Below, one piece after another: positions 25,487 through 34,129 of a stretch of DNA of 64,000 bases. Under the pieces are notes generated by a model that was not told the origin of the DNA, searched no databases, and was given only the letters and a program-made list of their open reading frames with translations. Source of the DNA: Amycolatopsis decaplanina DSM 44594 (GTDB lineage Bacteria > Actinomycetota > Actinomycetes > Mycobacteriales > Pseudonocardiaceae); NCBI RefSeq assembly GCF_000342005.1, contig NZ_AOHO01000045.1, positions 186,001-250,000 of the forward strand, given 5' to 3'. Position 1 is the stretch's first letter. Each line of letters opens with the position of its first letter. Made by a program: the position numbers and the translations under genes.

Positions 25487-26525
25487 CGAGAACGGCCGTT
25501 TCCCCGAGGAAGCGGCCGTAATCGTCCACTTCGGACTCCAGTCCGGTGATGGCGGATCGCGGAAGCGTGGCGAAGGGCTCGACGACGACCTTCGTCTGCT
25601 TCGCGGTCCGCTTGGTGTGCCAGGTTGCGGCGATTCGGCCGTCGACCAGCACGGTCGGCGCGATCATCCCGCCGCCGGAGTTGACGCGTTTCGCCTCGGC
25701 CGGGTCGAGGAGCAGACCGCGGTCGCGGTAGCCCAGCAGGTAGGTGTCGAAGGCGCCGAGCAGGCGCGGGGGACACGGGGGAGCGGACAGGTCGGTCTCC
25801 GGCAAGGCGAAGCCCATGCCTGCCGGCACGAGATCCAGCGCGGCGAAAGCGTTGCGGCAGAGGCCGAGCGGGAGTCCGGACCAGGCGCTGAAGTCCTCGG
25901 CGGTCGCGACGCCATACGCGGTCAGGTACCGGTGGGCGAGTTCGGTATGCGGTTCCGCTGGGTCGTGGTCTTCGGTGGCCCATTCGTCGAGGAGTACGTA
26001 CGTCGGCTCCGTCCCGTCGTCCCGGCCTCGGCAGAGCAGGCCGCGATTGGCCGCGTACGCCAGGAGATGGGCCGGCGCTTGAGACTTCGAGTCGAGCGTG
26101 ATGCCGTCGGCGGCCAAGCCGTCCAGGATCTCTTGCCGGGTGAGAGCCTTGCCCGGCAGGAGAACCTGGAGCTTCTCGAGCGCGCGTTCGCAGAGTTCGT
26201 CGGTGAGGCCCAGCTGTTTGCGGCGTCCCTGCCCCGCCTGGGCGTTACGTGGACCGAACAGCCGGTTCAGCCAGCGGAGATCCGCCATCGGCACCAGGTG
26301 GAGCGTCTTGCGCATCAGCCAGGTGCGCGTCACGGCGCGGGACGCGTCGGCGTCCGCCGCGGTCAGACCCCGGCTCCGGGCCCGGATCGCGAGCCGGGCT
26401 GCGGGCGTCGACTGCGCCTGGATCGCGGCGATGGACCTGACCACGGTGAGCACGTCCGCGGCCGGGGCGGTCAGCAGTTGCGCGCGGGCGCGGACGGCGC
26501 GGATGTCGTTGTCGGACAGCGTCAC
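25479..26525 (-). CDS. Winged-helix DNA-binding domain protein (HTH_42, AlkZ/YcaQ-related)
   Basis: 348 residues of the HTH_42 superfamily. RTWLMRKTLHLVPMADLRWLNRLF and GAFDTYLLGYRDRGLLLDP are signature stretches, with VDGRIAATWHTKR near the end. Related AlkZ/YcaQ enzymes unhook DNA crosslinks, but this actinobacterial branch is uncharacterised and often lacks the catalytic QΦ(D/Q) motif. The start codon overlaps the CDF transporter stop by 4 bp, so the two genes form an operon. Confidence 0.82.
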   Translation of the reverse strand: MTLSDNDIRAVRARAQLLTAPAADVLTVVRSIAAIQAQSTPAARLAIRARSRGLTAADADASRAVTRTWLMRKTLHLVPMADLRWLNRLFGPRNAQAGQGRRKQLGLTDELCERALEKLQVLLPGKALTRQEILDGLAADGITLDSKSQAPAHLLAYAANRGLLCRGRDDGTEPTYVLLDEWATEDHDPAEPHTELAHRYLTAYGVATAEDFSAWSGLPLGLCRNAFAALDLVPAGMGFALPETDLSAPPCPPRLLGAFDTYLLGYRDRGLLLDPAEAKRVNSGGGMIAPTVLVDGRIAATWHTKRTAKQTKVVVEPFATLPRSAITGLESEVDDYGRFLGETAVLVS

Positions 26526-27520
26526 CCGGTGACGATCTCATGGGCGTTCACCGGTTCGGTGTGCACGACCGCTTCCGTGAGTCGCGGGAGGACCTCGCGA
26601 AGCCGCCCCTCGACACGATGGGCCAGGTGATGCGCCTCGGTGACGCTCAGTCCGGCCTCGACCGACACCGCCAGTTCCGCGCGCAGGCTGTGCCCGATCC
26701 AGCGCATCCGCAGGTCCCGCGTGCCGAGCACGCCGGGGACGTCGGCGGCCGCGCGTTCGGCGCGATCGACGTCGGCCGGATCGACGGCGTCCATGAGGCG
26801 GCGGAAGACCTCTTTGGCCGCGTCGCGCAGGACGAACAGGATCGCGACGGTGATGGCGAGACCGATGATCGGGTCGGCCATCGGGAAACCGAACGCGACA
26901 CCGGCGGCGCCGAGCACGACCGCGAGTGACGTGAACCCGTCCGTGCGGGCGTGCAGCCCGTCGGCGACCAGCGCGGCCGACCCGATCTCGCGGCCGACGG
27001 TGATGCGGTACCGGGCGACGAGTTCGTTGCCCGCGAAGCCGATGACCCCCGCGGCGGCGACCACCCAGAGATGCTGGACCGGACGCGGATCGAGCAGCCG
27101 CACGACGGACTCGTACCCGGCGAGGAAGGCCGAGGCGGCGATGAGCAAAACGACGAGCACGCCGGCCAGGTCCTCGGCGCGGCCGAGCCCGTAGGTGTAG
27201 CGGCGGGTGGCGGCGCGGCGGCCGAGCAGGAAGGCGATGCCGAGCGGGAGTGCCGTCAGCGCGTCGGCGAAGTTGTGGATCGTGTCGCCGAGCAGGGCCA
27301 CCGAACCGGTGATCAGCACGAGCGCGAGCTGGGCGACGGCGGTGACGAACAGGGCGGCGAACGACCAGATCAGCGTCCGGACGCCGCGTTTGCTGGTCTC
27401 CAGCGCGGTGTCGACGCGGTCGGCGCTGTCGTGGCTGTGCGGGGTCAGCAGCCCGCGGAGGCGGCCCTTCCCCGGCCGGTGGCCGTGACTGTGCCCGTGA
27501 CTGTGCCCGTGTCCGGTCAT
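26522..27520 (-). CDS. Cation diffusion facilitator (CDF) metal exporter
   Basis: 332 residues with a His-rich N-terminus (GHGHSHGHSHGH), six membrane helices, and two metal-site helices: LLGDTIHNFADALTALPLG (helix 2) and ALVADGLHARTDGFTSLAVV (helix 5, HxxxD). A C-terminal cytoplasmic dimerisation domain follows. The family exports Zn, Co, Cd or Ni by proton antiport. The ATG at 27520 is preceded by AGGTGGGAG. An upstream ATG at 27538 is possible. The divergent ArsR repressor shares the promoter region. Confidence 0.92.
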   Translation of the reverse strand: MTGHGHSHGHSHGHRPGKGRLRGLLTPHSHDSADRVDTALETSKRGVRTLIWSFAALFVTAVAQLALVLITGSVALLGDTIHNFADALTALPLGIAFLLGRRAATRRYTYGLGRAEDLAGVLVVLLIAASAFLAGYESVVRLLDPRPVQHLWVVAAAGVIGFAGNELVARYRITVGREIGSAALVADGLHARTDGFTSLAVVLGAAGVAFGFPMADPIIGLAITVAILFVLRDAAKEVFRRLMDAVDPADVDRAERAAADVPGVLGTRDLRMRWIGHSLRAELAVSVEAGLSVTEAHHLAHRVEGRLREVLPRLTEAVVHTEPVNAHEIVTG

Positions 27521-27540
27521 CTCCCACCTCTTTGTCATGC

Positions 27541-27588
27541 TACCTGCGCAGTCATGCAGGTACGCAGGCAGAAGGATAGCGGCTATCC
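27541..27588. promoter_or_regulatory. Two inverted-repeat operators between the CDF exporter and ArsR genes
   Basis: TACCTGC/GCAGGTA (27541-27547 and 27556-27562, 8-bp spacing) sits just upstream of the exporter gene. GGATAGC-G-GCTATCC (27574-27588) overlaps the TATCCT box (27584-27589), which lies 6 nt before the arsR ATG. The second has the AT-rich half-site form of SmtB/ArsR repressors and would block the leaderless arsR promoter directly. Confidence 0.65.
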
Positions 27589-27595
27589 TCCAGGC

Positions 27596-27967
27596 ATGCA
27601 CGAGTCGGTTCCGGATTTCGAGATGCCCACCGAGGAACAGGTCCACCTGGCCGCGGAGACGTTCCGGCTGCTCGCGGATCCGACGAGGATCAAGGTCCTC
27701 TGGGCGCTTCTGCAGGGTGAGTCCTCGGTCGCCTGTCTCGCGGAACTGGCGGGCGCGGCACCGACGGCGGTCAGCCAGCATCTCGCGAAACTGCGGCTCG
27801 CCGGCCTGGTCAAGGGCCGCCGCGAGGGGACGTTCGTCTACTACTCGGCGGCCAACGACCACGTCCGCGGCCTGCTCGCGCAGGCGCTGTTCCACGCCGA
27901 CCACATCGATCGCGACATACCGGCACTGCATTCGGCGGGGAAACCCCACCGTCCGGCGGCGCGCTGA
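27596..27967 (+). CDS. ArsR/SmtB-family metalloregulator
   Basis: 123 residues. Winged helix with AAETFRLLADPTRIKVLWALL and recognition region AAPTAVSQHLAKLRLAGLVKGRREG. The C-terminal helix carries FHADHIDRDIPALH, a DxH-rich alpha-5 pattern like Zn/Co/Cd sensors. A Zn-type sensor of the divergent CDF exporter is the best reading. The leaderless promoter is overlapped by an inverted repeat, implying autorepression. Confidence 0.9.
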   Translation: MHESVPDFEMPTEEQVHLAAETFRLLADPTRIKVLWALLQGESSVACLAELAGAAPTAVSQHLAKLRLAGLVKGRREGTFVYYSAANDHVRGLLAQALFHADHIDRDIPALHSAGKPHRPAAR

Positions 27968-27986
27968 ATCCGGCTACGGTGGAGCC

Positions 27987-28358
27987 GTGACCCAGTCCTC
28001 GTACCCGGCCGCCCTGCGGTGGCTGCTGTTGTGCGTGGTCGCGCTGGGGCTGGTCGGCATGCACCACGTCGTCGCCGAATCCGGCCACGGCGCGGGGCAC
28101 TCCGCTGTCGCCATGGCGGATCCGTGCTGCGCGGACACACCTTCGCACGACGACGGTGGACACAGTGGACTGCACCTGTGTCTCGCGGTGCTCGCCGCGG
28201 CCGTGCTGCTGATCGTCACCTGGCTGCTCGTCCGGAATGGACGGACGGTGGCGACGTGGAAGTCGCGACAGGGCGGTGGTTCGGCGTCGGGCCGTGATCC
28301 GCCGCGGTGGAGACCGGTGCCGGAACGGTTGTCGTTCCTTTGCGTGTTGCGGGTGTGA
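27987..28358 (+). CDS. DUF6153-like small membrane protein
   Basis: 123 residues. Two membrane segments (about 8-27 and 60-80) flank a periplasmic loop rich in His, Asp and Cys (HGAGHSAVAMADPCCAD, then HDDGGHSGLHLC) that could bind a soft metal. The GTG start is 6 nt after TACGGT, so it has its own leaderless promoter although it follows arsR by 19 bp. DUF6153 genes commonly precede DUF305 lipoprotein genes, as here. Confidence 0.7.
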   Translation: MTQSSYPAALRWLLLCVVALGLVGMHHVVAESGHGAGHSAVAMADPCCADTPSHDDGGHSGLHLCLAVLAAAVLLIVTWLLVRNGRTVATWKSRQGGGSASGRDPPRWRPVPERLSFLCVLRV

Positions 28359-28406
28359 CAGGCGGGTACGTCCCGCCCTGCCCGTAACCGATTTCGAGGA
28401 ATAACC

Positions 28407-28994
28407 ATGATCAGCAGGAAACTGGCCGGAGCGGCGCTCGCCGCCCTGGCCTCCTTCGCCGTGCTCACCGGATGCGCCAGTTCCGACACCGCTTCCACCG
28501 GGCACGACATGTCCACCGTCAAAGCGCCGGATCCGCAGCAGGCCGGTCACAACCAGGCCGACGTCGCGTTCGCGCAAGGGATGATCCCGCACCACGAACA
28601 GGCGCTCGAGATGGCGAAACTCGTCGACGGCCGCACTCGGAACGCGAAGGTCGTCGACCTCGCCGCGCGGATCCAGAAGGCGCAGGATCCGGAGATCCGG
28701 CAGCTGACCGGATTGCTGGAAGGCTGGGGAGTGGCGCAGTCGGGTGAGCACTCCGGGCACGGCTCGGCGTCCGGCATGATGACCGAGGACGATCTCGCGA
28801 AACTCGGCCAGGCCAAGGACGCCGCGTTCGACAAGCAGTGGCTCGAAATGATGGTCGAACATCACGAAGGCGCGCTCGAGATGGCGAAGACCGCGCTGCA
28901 GCAGGGCAGCAACGCCGAGGTGAAAGCCTTGGCGCAGAAGGTGATCGACGGTCAGCAGGCCGAGATCACCGAGATGCGCACGCTGCTCGGCTGA
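28407..28994 (+). CDS. DUF305 lipoprotein, metal-binding type
   Basis: 195 residues with a lipoprotein signal (lipobox LTGC, Cys at about 22). DUF305 is a duplicated ferritin-like four-helix domain. Both halves retain the signature MIPHHEQALEMAKL and MVEHHEGALEMAKT, with conserved His and Met residues suited to copper or another soft metal. It would act on the outer face of the membrane. Its position after the DUF6153 gene and near the CDF/ArsR pair suggests a metal-handling block. Confidence 0.88.
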   Translation: MISRKLAGAALAALASFAVLTGCASSDTASTGHDMSTVKAPDPQQAGHNQADVAFAQGMIPHHEQALEMAKLVDGRTRNAKVVDLAARIQKAQDPEIRQLTGLLEGWGVAQSGEHSGHGSASGMMTEDDLAKLGQAKDAAFDKQWLEMMVEHHEGALEMAKTALQQGSNAEVKALAQKVIDGQQAEITEMRTLLG

Positions 28995-29000
28995 GTGGGA

Positions 29001-29038
29001 CGGTGGCACGGACCGGGTTCATCCGGCCAGTGCCACCG
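29001..29038 (+). terminator. Hairpin terminator after the DUF305 gene
   Basis: CGGTGGCAC (29001-29009) pairs with GTGCCACCG (29030-29038). The loop contains a further short CCGG pairing. It lies 7 bp after the stop codon. Confidence 0.6.
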
Positions 29039-29068
29039 CTTCCCGGAAGTGCGAGCACTGGGTGTCGA

Positions 29069-29118
29069 GCCTCGTGAGTGGTAAGGACGGTTCTAACCGT
29101 CCTTACCACTCACGAGGC
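29069..29118. repeat. Palindromic repeat copy, perfect 24-bp arms
   Basis: Arms 29069-29092 and 29095-29118 with a CT loop. Downstream (29119-29157) is an inverted copy of the flank found at 58366-58404 (CAGGCGACCTGAGCGGCGG type), so the repeat unit is longer than the palindrome. The rest of the stretch to 29407 holds no gene that I can support. Confidence 0.85.
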
Positions 29119-29407
29119 CCACGACGGTCCGCCGCTCAGGTCGCCTGAAGTACGGCGGGTGCGCTGGTCTCCGCCGCCGAGGCGCTGACGACCCGGTCGC
29201 CCCGGGCCGCCACCGTTCTGAACCATCGCCGGCAAATGACCACGGTGCTGTGCCTGGCGGTGTTGCGAGCCCACCGCTTTCGATTCCTGCCTGAGCATCG
29301 CCACCTACCGAGATCACTGCGCGACATTGCGCCACGCAGCTACTCCGCGAGGAGCCGTTGCCGAAAAACGACCATCACGCGACCAGAACCATGACGGCGA
29401 CGCGCCC

Positions 29408-30481
29408 TCACAAGCGAGTGCCCAGCACCGACATACCCAGCACCAGCTCGTTCGCCGGATCGCAGCCGAGGAGGTCCTCGACCAGTTCGTCGCGAAGCGC
29501 CGCGGTGAACGTGACGTTCAGTCCCAGCGCGGTCGCCATCAGATACACGGTCTGGCTGAGATGGCCGACGTCCATCAGCAGCACCCGATAGGTGCGGCTC
29601 ATCGGGTACTTCCATTGGTTCCGCTCGATGACGCTGGTGTAGATCAGCAGCGCGCCGGCGTTCCCGGCCCACTGCTGGTCGCCGGCGAGCGCGATCAGCT
29701 CGTCGTCGTCGATCTTGCCGTCCAGTGGCGTGAGGCCATGCCGGAAACCGTCGTAATGGTAGGCGCCCCGATCCAGGCCCTCGACGTTCCTCGCGTAGAC
29801 GTACACCTCTGTCGGATGGCGCGCCCCGCCTGATGGGCTCGTCTTGAAGACGTTCCCGGTGGCGGGGATGTCGGGATGCGTTTCCGGCCTCGTCGGCCGT
29901 GCCGCCGTGAGAAGTGCGCTCAAATCGGACCGACGCAAGGGTTCTTCACCGAACTCGCGGACGCTTCTGCGCTGGTTCAGGGCGTCGCCGAGCCCGATCG
30001 CGTTCAGCGGTTCCGGTGACGGTTCGGGCAGCGCTATCGCGTCGTACTCGCCGGAAGGCCTCGCCGGAGAAGGCGGAGGACTGACCTTTGCCTTCTCCAG
30101 CAAGGTTTTCGCCGTCATTTCGCTGGTCGTGAACTCGGTCTCGCGCAAGGAACGGGTGCCGAAGTGAAACGCCCGCGCGGACGTTCCCCAAGGGCCCCAA
30201 TCCCGAAGGATCTCTTCTTCTCGTTGTTGCCGGGAAGAACCTTTGGCCACCAGCACGTCGTACCGGATCATCGCTCGCGCGATACGGACGAGCCTTTCCC
30301 CGATCTCGGGATTCTCATCCGCTTCACGGACCGATTCCGGTTCTCGCCAAGAACTGAACCATCGCAGGACGCGTTCGGTTCCTTCGGCGAGTTTGAGCTG
30401 GCGATGTCCCAGATGGTCGTCCCAGACGACGTCACCATCGGACCAATAGAGCGTTCCGCAAGAGGAAACCCTGACCAGCAT
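29408..30481 (-). CDS. SagB/ThcOx-type (nitroreductase-fold) peptide dehydrogenase
   Basis: 357 residues. An N-terminal region (SSCGTLYWSDGDVVWDDHLG) and linker lead to the FMN nitroreductase-fold domain from about 165. There LNQRRSVREFGEEPLRRSDL, TSPSGGARHPTEVYVYARNV and MDVGHLSQTVYLMATALGLN are SagB-family signatures. SagB enzymes use FMN to oxidise azolines or other modified residues in RiPP precursors. The gene lies 52 bp downstream of a 40-residue peptide gene and follows a SARP regulator. No YcaO cyclodehydratase is nearby, so the substrate bond is unclear. Confidence 0.85.
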   Translation of the reverse strand: MLVRVSSCGTLYWSDGDVVWDDHLGHRQLKLAEGTERVLRWFSSWREPESVREADENPEIGERLVRIARAMIRYDVLVAKGSSRQQREEEILRDWGPWGTSARAFHFGTRSLRETEFTTSEMTAKTLLEKAKVSPPPSPARPSGEYDAIALPEPSPEPLNAIGLGDALNQRRSVREFGEEPLRRSDLSALLTAARPTRPETHPDIPATGNVFKTSPSGGARHPTEVYVYARNVEGLDRGAYHYDGFRHGLTPLDGKIDDDELIALAGDQQWAGNAGALLIYTSVIERNQWKYPMSRTYRVLLMDVGHLSQTVYLMATALGLNVTFTAALRDELVEDLLGCDPANELVLGMSVLGTRL

Positions 30482-30533
30482 CGAATGTCTTGCGCCCCAG
30501 TCCCCAGTAATACTTCCGAATACGTCAGGTCAT

Positions 30534-30656
30534 TCAGCGTCGCGAGCGGAAAGGAGGCCCGCCGTGCGGCGGCGGCTCGAACCCGCCCCAGGTGCTCTGC
30601 GCCTTGTACTCGGCTTCGAGCTCGTACAAGAACTCGTCGTCGTCTTCATCGTGCAT
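30534..30656 (-). CDS. Candidate RiPP precursor peptide (40 aa)
   Basis: A 40-residue peptide. The acidic leader-like half is MHDEDDDEFLYELEAEYKAQ and the second half is a Gly/Pro/aromatic core, STWGGFEPPPHGGPPFRSRR. A GGAGAGG site (30666-30672) lies 9 nt before the ATG. The gene sits between, and is co-directional with, a SARP regulator (81 bp before) and a SagB-type dehydrogenase (52 bp after). That position and the leader/core contrast are the evidence. No homologue family is claimed. The core lacks Cys and has few Ser/Thr, which argues against a classical azole product. Confidence 0.6.
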   Translation of the reverse strand: MHDEDDDEFLYELEAEYKAQSTWGGFEPPPHGGPPFRSRR

Positions 30657-30737
30657 GCCGCCGATCCTCTCCGTGAGCGGTTACTCCGGTCAAGCGAATA
30701 TACCTACGCCAACAGAGTACCGGAGCGGAACGGCCAA

Positions 30738-33668
30738 TTACGCCGAGTAATCGGCCAGCTGCCGTTTGAGTTCACGAACCTCGGGGGACTCCGAAATGCC
30801 GAGATCGGTGTACATTCGCAATGCGAACCGGCGATGACGTTCCGCATTCGCTCGCTCACCGAGAATGTCGAAGGCGAACGCCATCTCCTTGTGGGCGATG
30901 GGCAGCATGCTGCGATTCCCGGTCGATTCGAGCACTTCCATCGCGGTCGTCAACTGGGTGACCGCGAGCGCGCCGTCGCCGAGCCCGCGCGAATTGATAC
31001 CGAGAGCGAGAAAGCATTCCGCTTCGAGATCGGGTGATTCGTTCTCCTGGGCCAGTCTCAGTGCCTTGTCGAGTTCCGCGGCGGCTTCGGGATATCGCCT
31101 GTTCTCGGTGTGGATCAGTCCGATCCGGTGCCTGGCGCGGGCTTCGATGAGCACGCTGCCATGGGCATGCGCGGTCTCGCGGACCCAGCCGAGGTGTTCG
31201 ATCGCCTCGTCCGACTCGCCCTTGAGCCAGTGGGTGACACCCGAATTGCCCCTGGCCCGGCACTGCATCCGGATGTCGCCGGTGGTCGAGGCCAGTTCGA
31301 ACACCTCGTTGAACAGCCGGTTCGCTTCGGTGAACTCGTTGAGCCGCCACAGGGTCAGCGCGTACATGTGCAGGGCCTGGTACTCGAGGACCACGTTCCC
31401 GGTGACCCGCGCGGCGGACAGGGCGAGGGTCTCCAGCTCTCTGGCCTGCCGGTAGTAGCCGCGGTTGTCGAAGTAGCGCCACACCGCCGAGCAGAAGGGC
31501 ACGAGGTCCGAGTACTGCTGGTGGTTGTTCATCGCGACGGCCACCGGCAGCACGTTCTGCCATTGGGCGTCCATCCAGTGCGCGGCCTGGTCGTAGTCGG
31601 CGAAGGATTGTCCGAACTCGCTCTTCGGGACCTCGAGGCCGCCCGGCTCCTCTTCGGAATCCGGGTCGATGAAGTCCATCGCGGCCGCGACGGTGCTGCG
31701 GTAGTAGTCGAACAACCGTCGCATCATCGCCTCGCGCTGGTGTTCGGGCTCCTCGGCGAGCAGGAGCTCACGACCGTAACTGCGGAGGAGGTCGTGCATC
31801 TCGTACCGGTCCATCGTCGGCTGGCGCAGGAGATTCACGTCGACGAGGCGTTCGGCGAGGCGGCGGGCCTCGCCGAGGTCCACTTCCGCCAAGGCCGCCG
31901 TCGAGTGGAGATCGAACGCGGCACCGGGATGATGGCTCAACCGGCGGAACACCCGGCGCTCGGTTTCGGTCAAGTTCAGATAGGACACCCGGAACGCGCC
32001 CGCGACGTCCCGTTCCCCCGCGGTGAGCTCGCCGAACCTGTTCCGTTCGTCGCGCAGCTGCCTGGCGACGAAGTCGAGCGTCCACGACGCCCGCGCGCGC
32101 AGCCTGCTCGCCGTGACGGCCAGCGCGAGCGGGAGATCGCCGCACAGGCTCGCGACCTGGTCGGCCGCGTCCGGGGATTCCCTCCTCAACCGGGAGGGCC
32201 CGACGATCCGGCCGAGCAGGTCCACCGCGTCGGCCCGGCTGAACGGTTCCAGCGAGAGCAGTTCGGCGCCGTCGAGTTCGACGAGCCGGGTGCGGCTGGT
32301 GATCAGCACGCAGCAACTCGCCGATCCGGGCAGCAGCGGGTTCACCTGCGTCGCCCCGATGGCGTTGTCCAGCACCAGGAGCACGCGTTTGCCGGCGAGA
32401 CAGCTGCGGAACAGGGCCGCGCGCTGCTCGGTCCCGGCGGGGATGTCCGAACCCTGGATGCCGAGCGACCGCAGCAGTGCCTCGAGCGCGGACCCCGGGT
32501 CGACCGGGTCGCCCGCCGGTGAGAACCCTTCGAGGTTCACGAAGAGCTGCCCGTCGGGGAACAGCGGGGCGAGCCGGTGCGCGGCGTGGACGGCCAGCGC
32601 GGTCTTGCCGACACCGGGCATGCCGTCGATCGCGATCAGCCGCGGCCCCGTCGAGGAGTCGTCCTGGCCGATCTCGAGGACGGTCCGCAGTTCCGCGGCG
32701 CGGCCGCCGAACGCGGGGAGGTCCGCGGGAAGCTGCGCGGGGCGGGGGAAGAGCGACTTCTGCGCGTCCGCGTCCTCGCGTCGCCCGCCGGTGTCCATCC
32801 CGGCCCGGAGTCCGCCGACGCCATACCGGACGAGGGCGCCGTCCTTCATCAGCTCGGCGTCGGCACGCAGGATCTGCTGGTGGAGCGCGCTCAGTTCGGC
32901 ACTCGGGTCCACGCCGAGCTCTTCGGCGAGCGCGATCCGGGTCCGGTCGAACGTCCGGAGCGCGTCGGCGCCGCGGCCCGCCCGGTAGAGCGCCAGCATG
33001 GTGAGGCACTGCAGGGTCTCGCGCGTGGGATGCCAGGCGGCGAGGTCGAAGGCCTCGCGCGCGGCCGCTTCGGTCTCGCCGAGCCGGAGCCTGGCGCCGA
33101 TCAGGAGCTCGCAGGCGGCGAGGCGTTCTTCGTCGAGCCGCCGTGCCGTCTGCTCGATGGCTTCGCCTTCGAGACCGTCGAACGCCGGGCCTCGCCAGAG
33201 CGAGAGCGCGTCCGCCAGTTTGGCGGCCGCCTGCGAGATCAGCCCGGCCGCCAGGAGTTCCGCGCCCTGGTTGTAGTCCGCTTCGAAGCGGACCGAATCG
33301 AGCGACGCGCTGCTGATGACGACGCGGTACGCCGAGCCGGTGGTGACCACGGCGGACCGGGCGACGCCGAGGTCGTGCCGCAGCCGCGCGATCGCGTTGC
33401 TGACCTGACGGACCGCGGTCTTCGGCGGATTTTCCGGCCACATCGTGCCGATCAGGTACGACACCGGGACCAGCCTGCCCGCGTTGATCAGCAGTGCGGC
33501 GAGGAGACGCTGTTCACGGCGTCCGCCCAGCCGGACGGGGACGCCGTCGACCTCGGCTTCGAGCGGGCCGAGAACGGAGAAGCTGAGCTGGGATCGCTGG
33601 CCGGTGTGCTTCGGATCGCCGGGGATTCGGGGCGATCCCGCCGAATCGGGTAAACGATCAGCGGTCAT
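30738..33668 (-). CDS. AfsR/SARP-family regulator with NB-ARC and TPR domains
   Basis: 976 residues. OmpR-type winged helix (about 30-120, ending in GSAYRVVIS) is followed by a BTAD domain (about 125-270; FEADYNQGAELLAAG, ELGVDPSAELSALHQQIL). The NB-ARC ATPase has Walker A GMPGVGKT (349-356), Walker B region RVLLVLDNA and GDLPLALAVTASRLR. TPR repeats fill about 740-960. SARPs activate biosynthetic operons. The peptide and SagB genes lie directly downstream in the same direction. The ATG is adjacent to a long upstream region. Confidence 0.92.
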   Translation of the reverse strand: MTADRLPDSAGSPRIPGDPKHTGQRSQLSFSVLGPLEAEVDGVPVRLGGRREQRLLAALLINAGRLVPVSYLIGTMWPENPPKTAVRQVSNAIARLRHDLGVARSAVVTTGSAYRVVISSASLDSVRFEADYNQGAELLAAGLISQAAAKLADALSLWRGPAFDGLEGEAIEQTARRLDEERLAACELLIGARLRLGETEAAAREAFDLAAWHPTRETLQCLTMLALYRAGRGADALRTFDRTRIALAEELGVDPSAELSALHQQILRADAELMKDGALVRYGVGGLRAGMDTGGRREDADAQKSLFPRPAQLPADLPAFGGRAAELRTVLEIGQDDSSTGPRLIAIDGMPGVGKTALAVHAAHRLAPLFPDGQLFVNLEGFSPAGDPVDPGSALEALLRSLGIQGSDIPAGTEQRAALFRSCLAGKRVLLVLDNAIGATQVNPLLPGSASCCVLITSRTRLVELDGAELLSLEPFSRADAVDLLGRIVGPSRLRRESPDAADQVASLCGDLPLALAVTASRLRARASWTLDFVARQLRDERNRFGELTAGERDVAGAFRVSYLNLTETERRVFRRLSHHPGAAFDLHSTAALAEVDLGEARRLAERLVDVNLLRQPTMDRYEMHDLLRSYGRELLLAEEPEHQREAMMRRLFDYYRSTVAAAMDFIDPDSEEEPGGLEVPKSEFGQSFADYDQAAHWMDAQWQNVLPVAVAMNNHQQYSDLVPFCSAVWRYFDNRGYYRQARELETLALSAARVTGNVVLEYQALHMYALTLWRLNEFTEANRLFNEVFELASTTGDIRMQCRARGNSGVTHWLKGESDEAIEHLGWVRETAHAHGSVLIEARARHRIGLIHTENRRYPEAAAELDKALRLAQENESPDLEAECFLALGINSRGLGDGALAVTQLTTAMEVLESTGNRSMLPIAHKEMAFAFDILGERANAERHRRFALRMYTDLGISESPEVRELKRQLADYSA

Positions 33669-34129
33669 GTGCCACTATGTCGTCCGAGGCCGTGAGCGCG
33701 CTCACGCATTACCTCCAGTCCGTTCGCCGGCTGATCGGCACCCTAGCCCACCGCTTCGGCCTCCAGCCAGATCAGCGCGGGGGTACGCCATACGGCATTC
33801 GGCCTAACGGGCGTGCGCGGGCCTGCCCTGAAACCGGTTCGATTCTACGCCCGGCCGCCCCTGAACTGCGCGGATGTCCGGCGGTGGAGAGCCGATGTAA
33901 TTCCGATGCAGGGACTTGGAAAGCTGAAGACATCAGCTGGCGGGTCGACGCGACGGGGCAGCGCGCCGAACCGTGTAGGGGGCTCCGCGGCGGTTGGCCT
34001 TCGAACTGGGGGTGGCCAACCGCCCTGGTAGCCCTTTCCTCTTGTCACGGGTTGCTCCCGGTCCTCTGACCAGGTGTGATCCGCCGCGATTCCGGGTATC
34101 AGGTCGCTGGAGGAGAGGAGTGTGTGCCC
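33669..34129. other. Intergenic region between the SARP and ku genes
   Basis: About 460 bp between divergent genes. No gene, RNA or clear palindrome is visible. It should hold both promoters. Confidence 0.6.

Noticed and set aside
27810..29009. Long minus-strand open frame opposite the DUF6153 and DUF305 genes
   Set aside because: Composition is His/Arg/Gly-rich GC-driven antisense. The plus-strand frames have lipobox, DUF305 motifs and proper starts.
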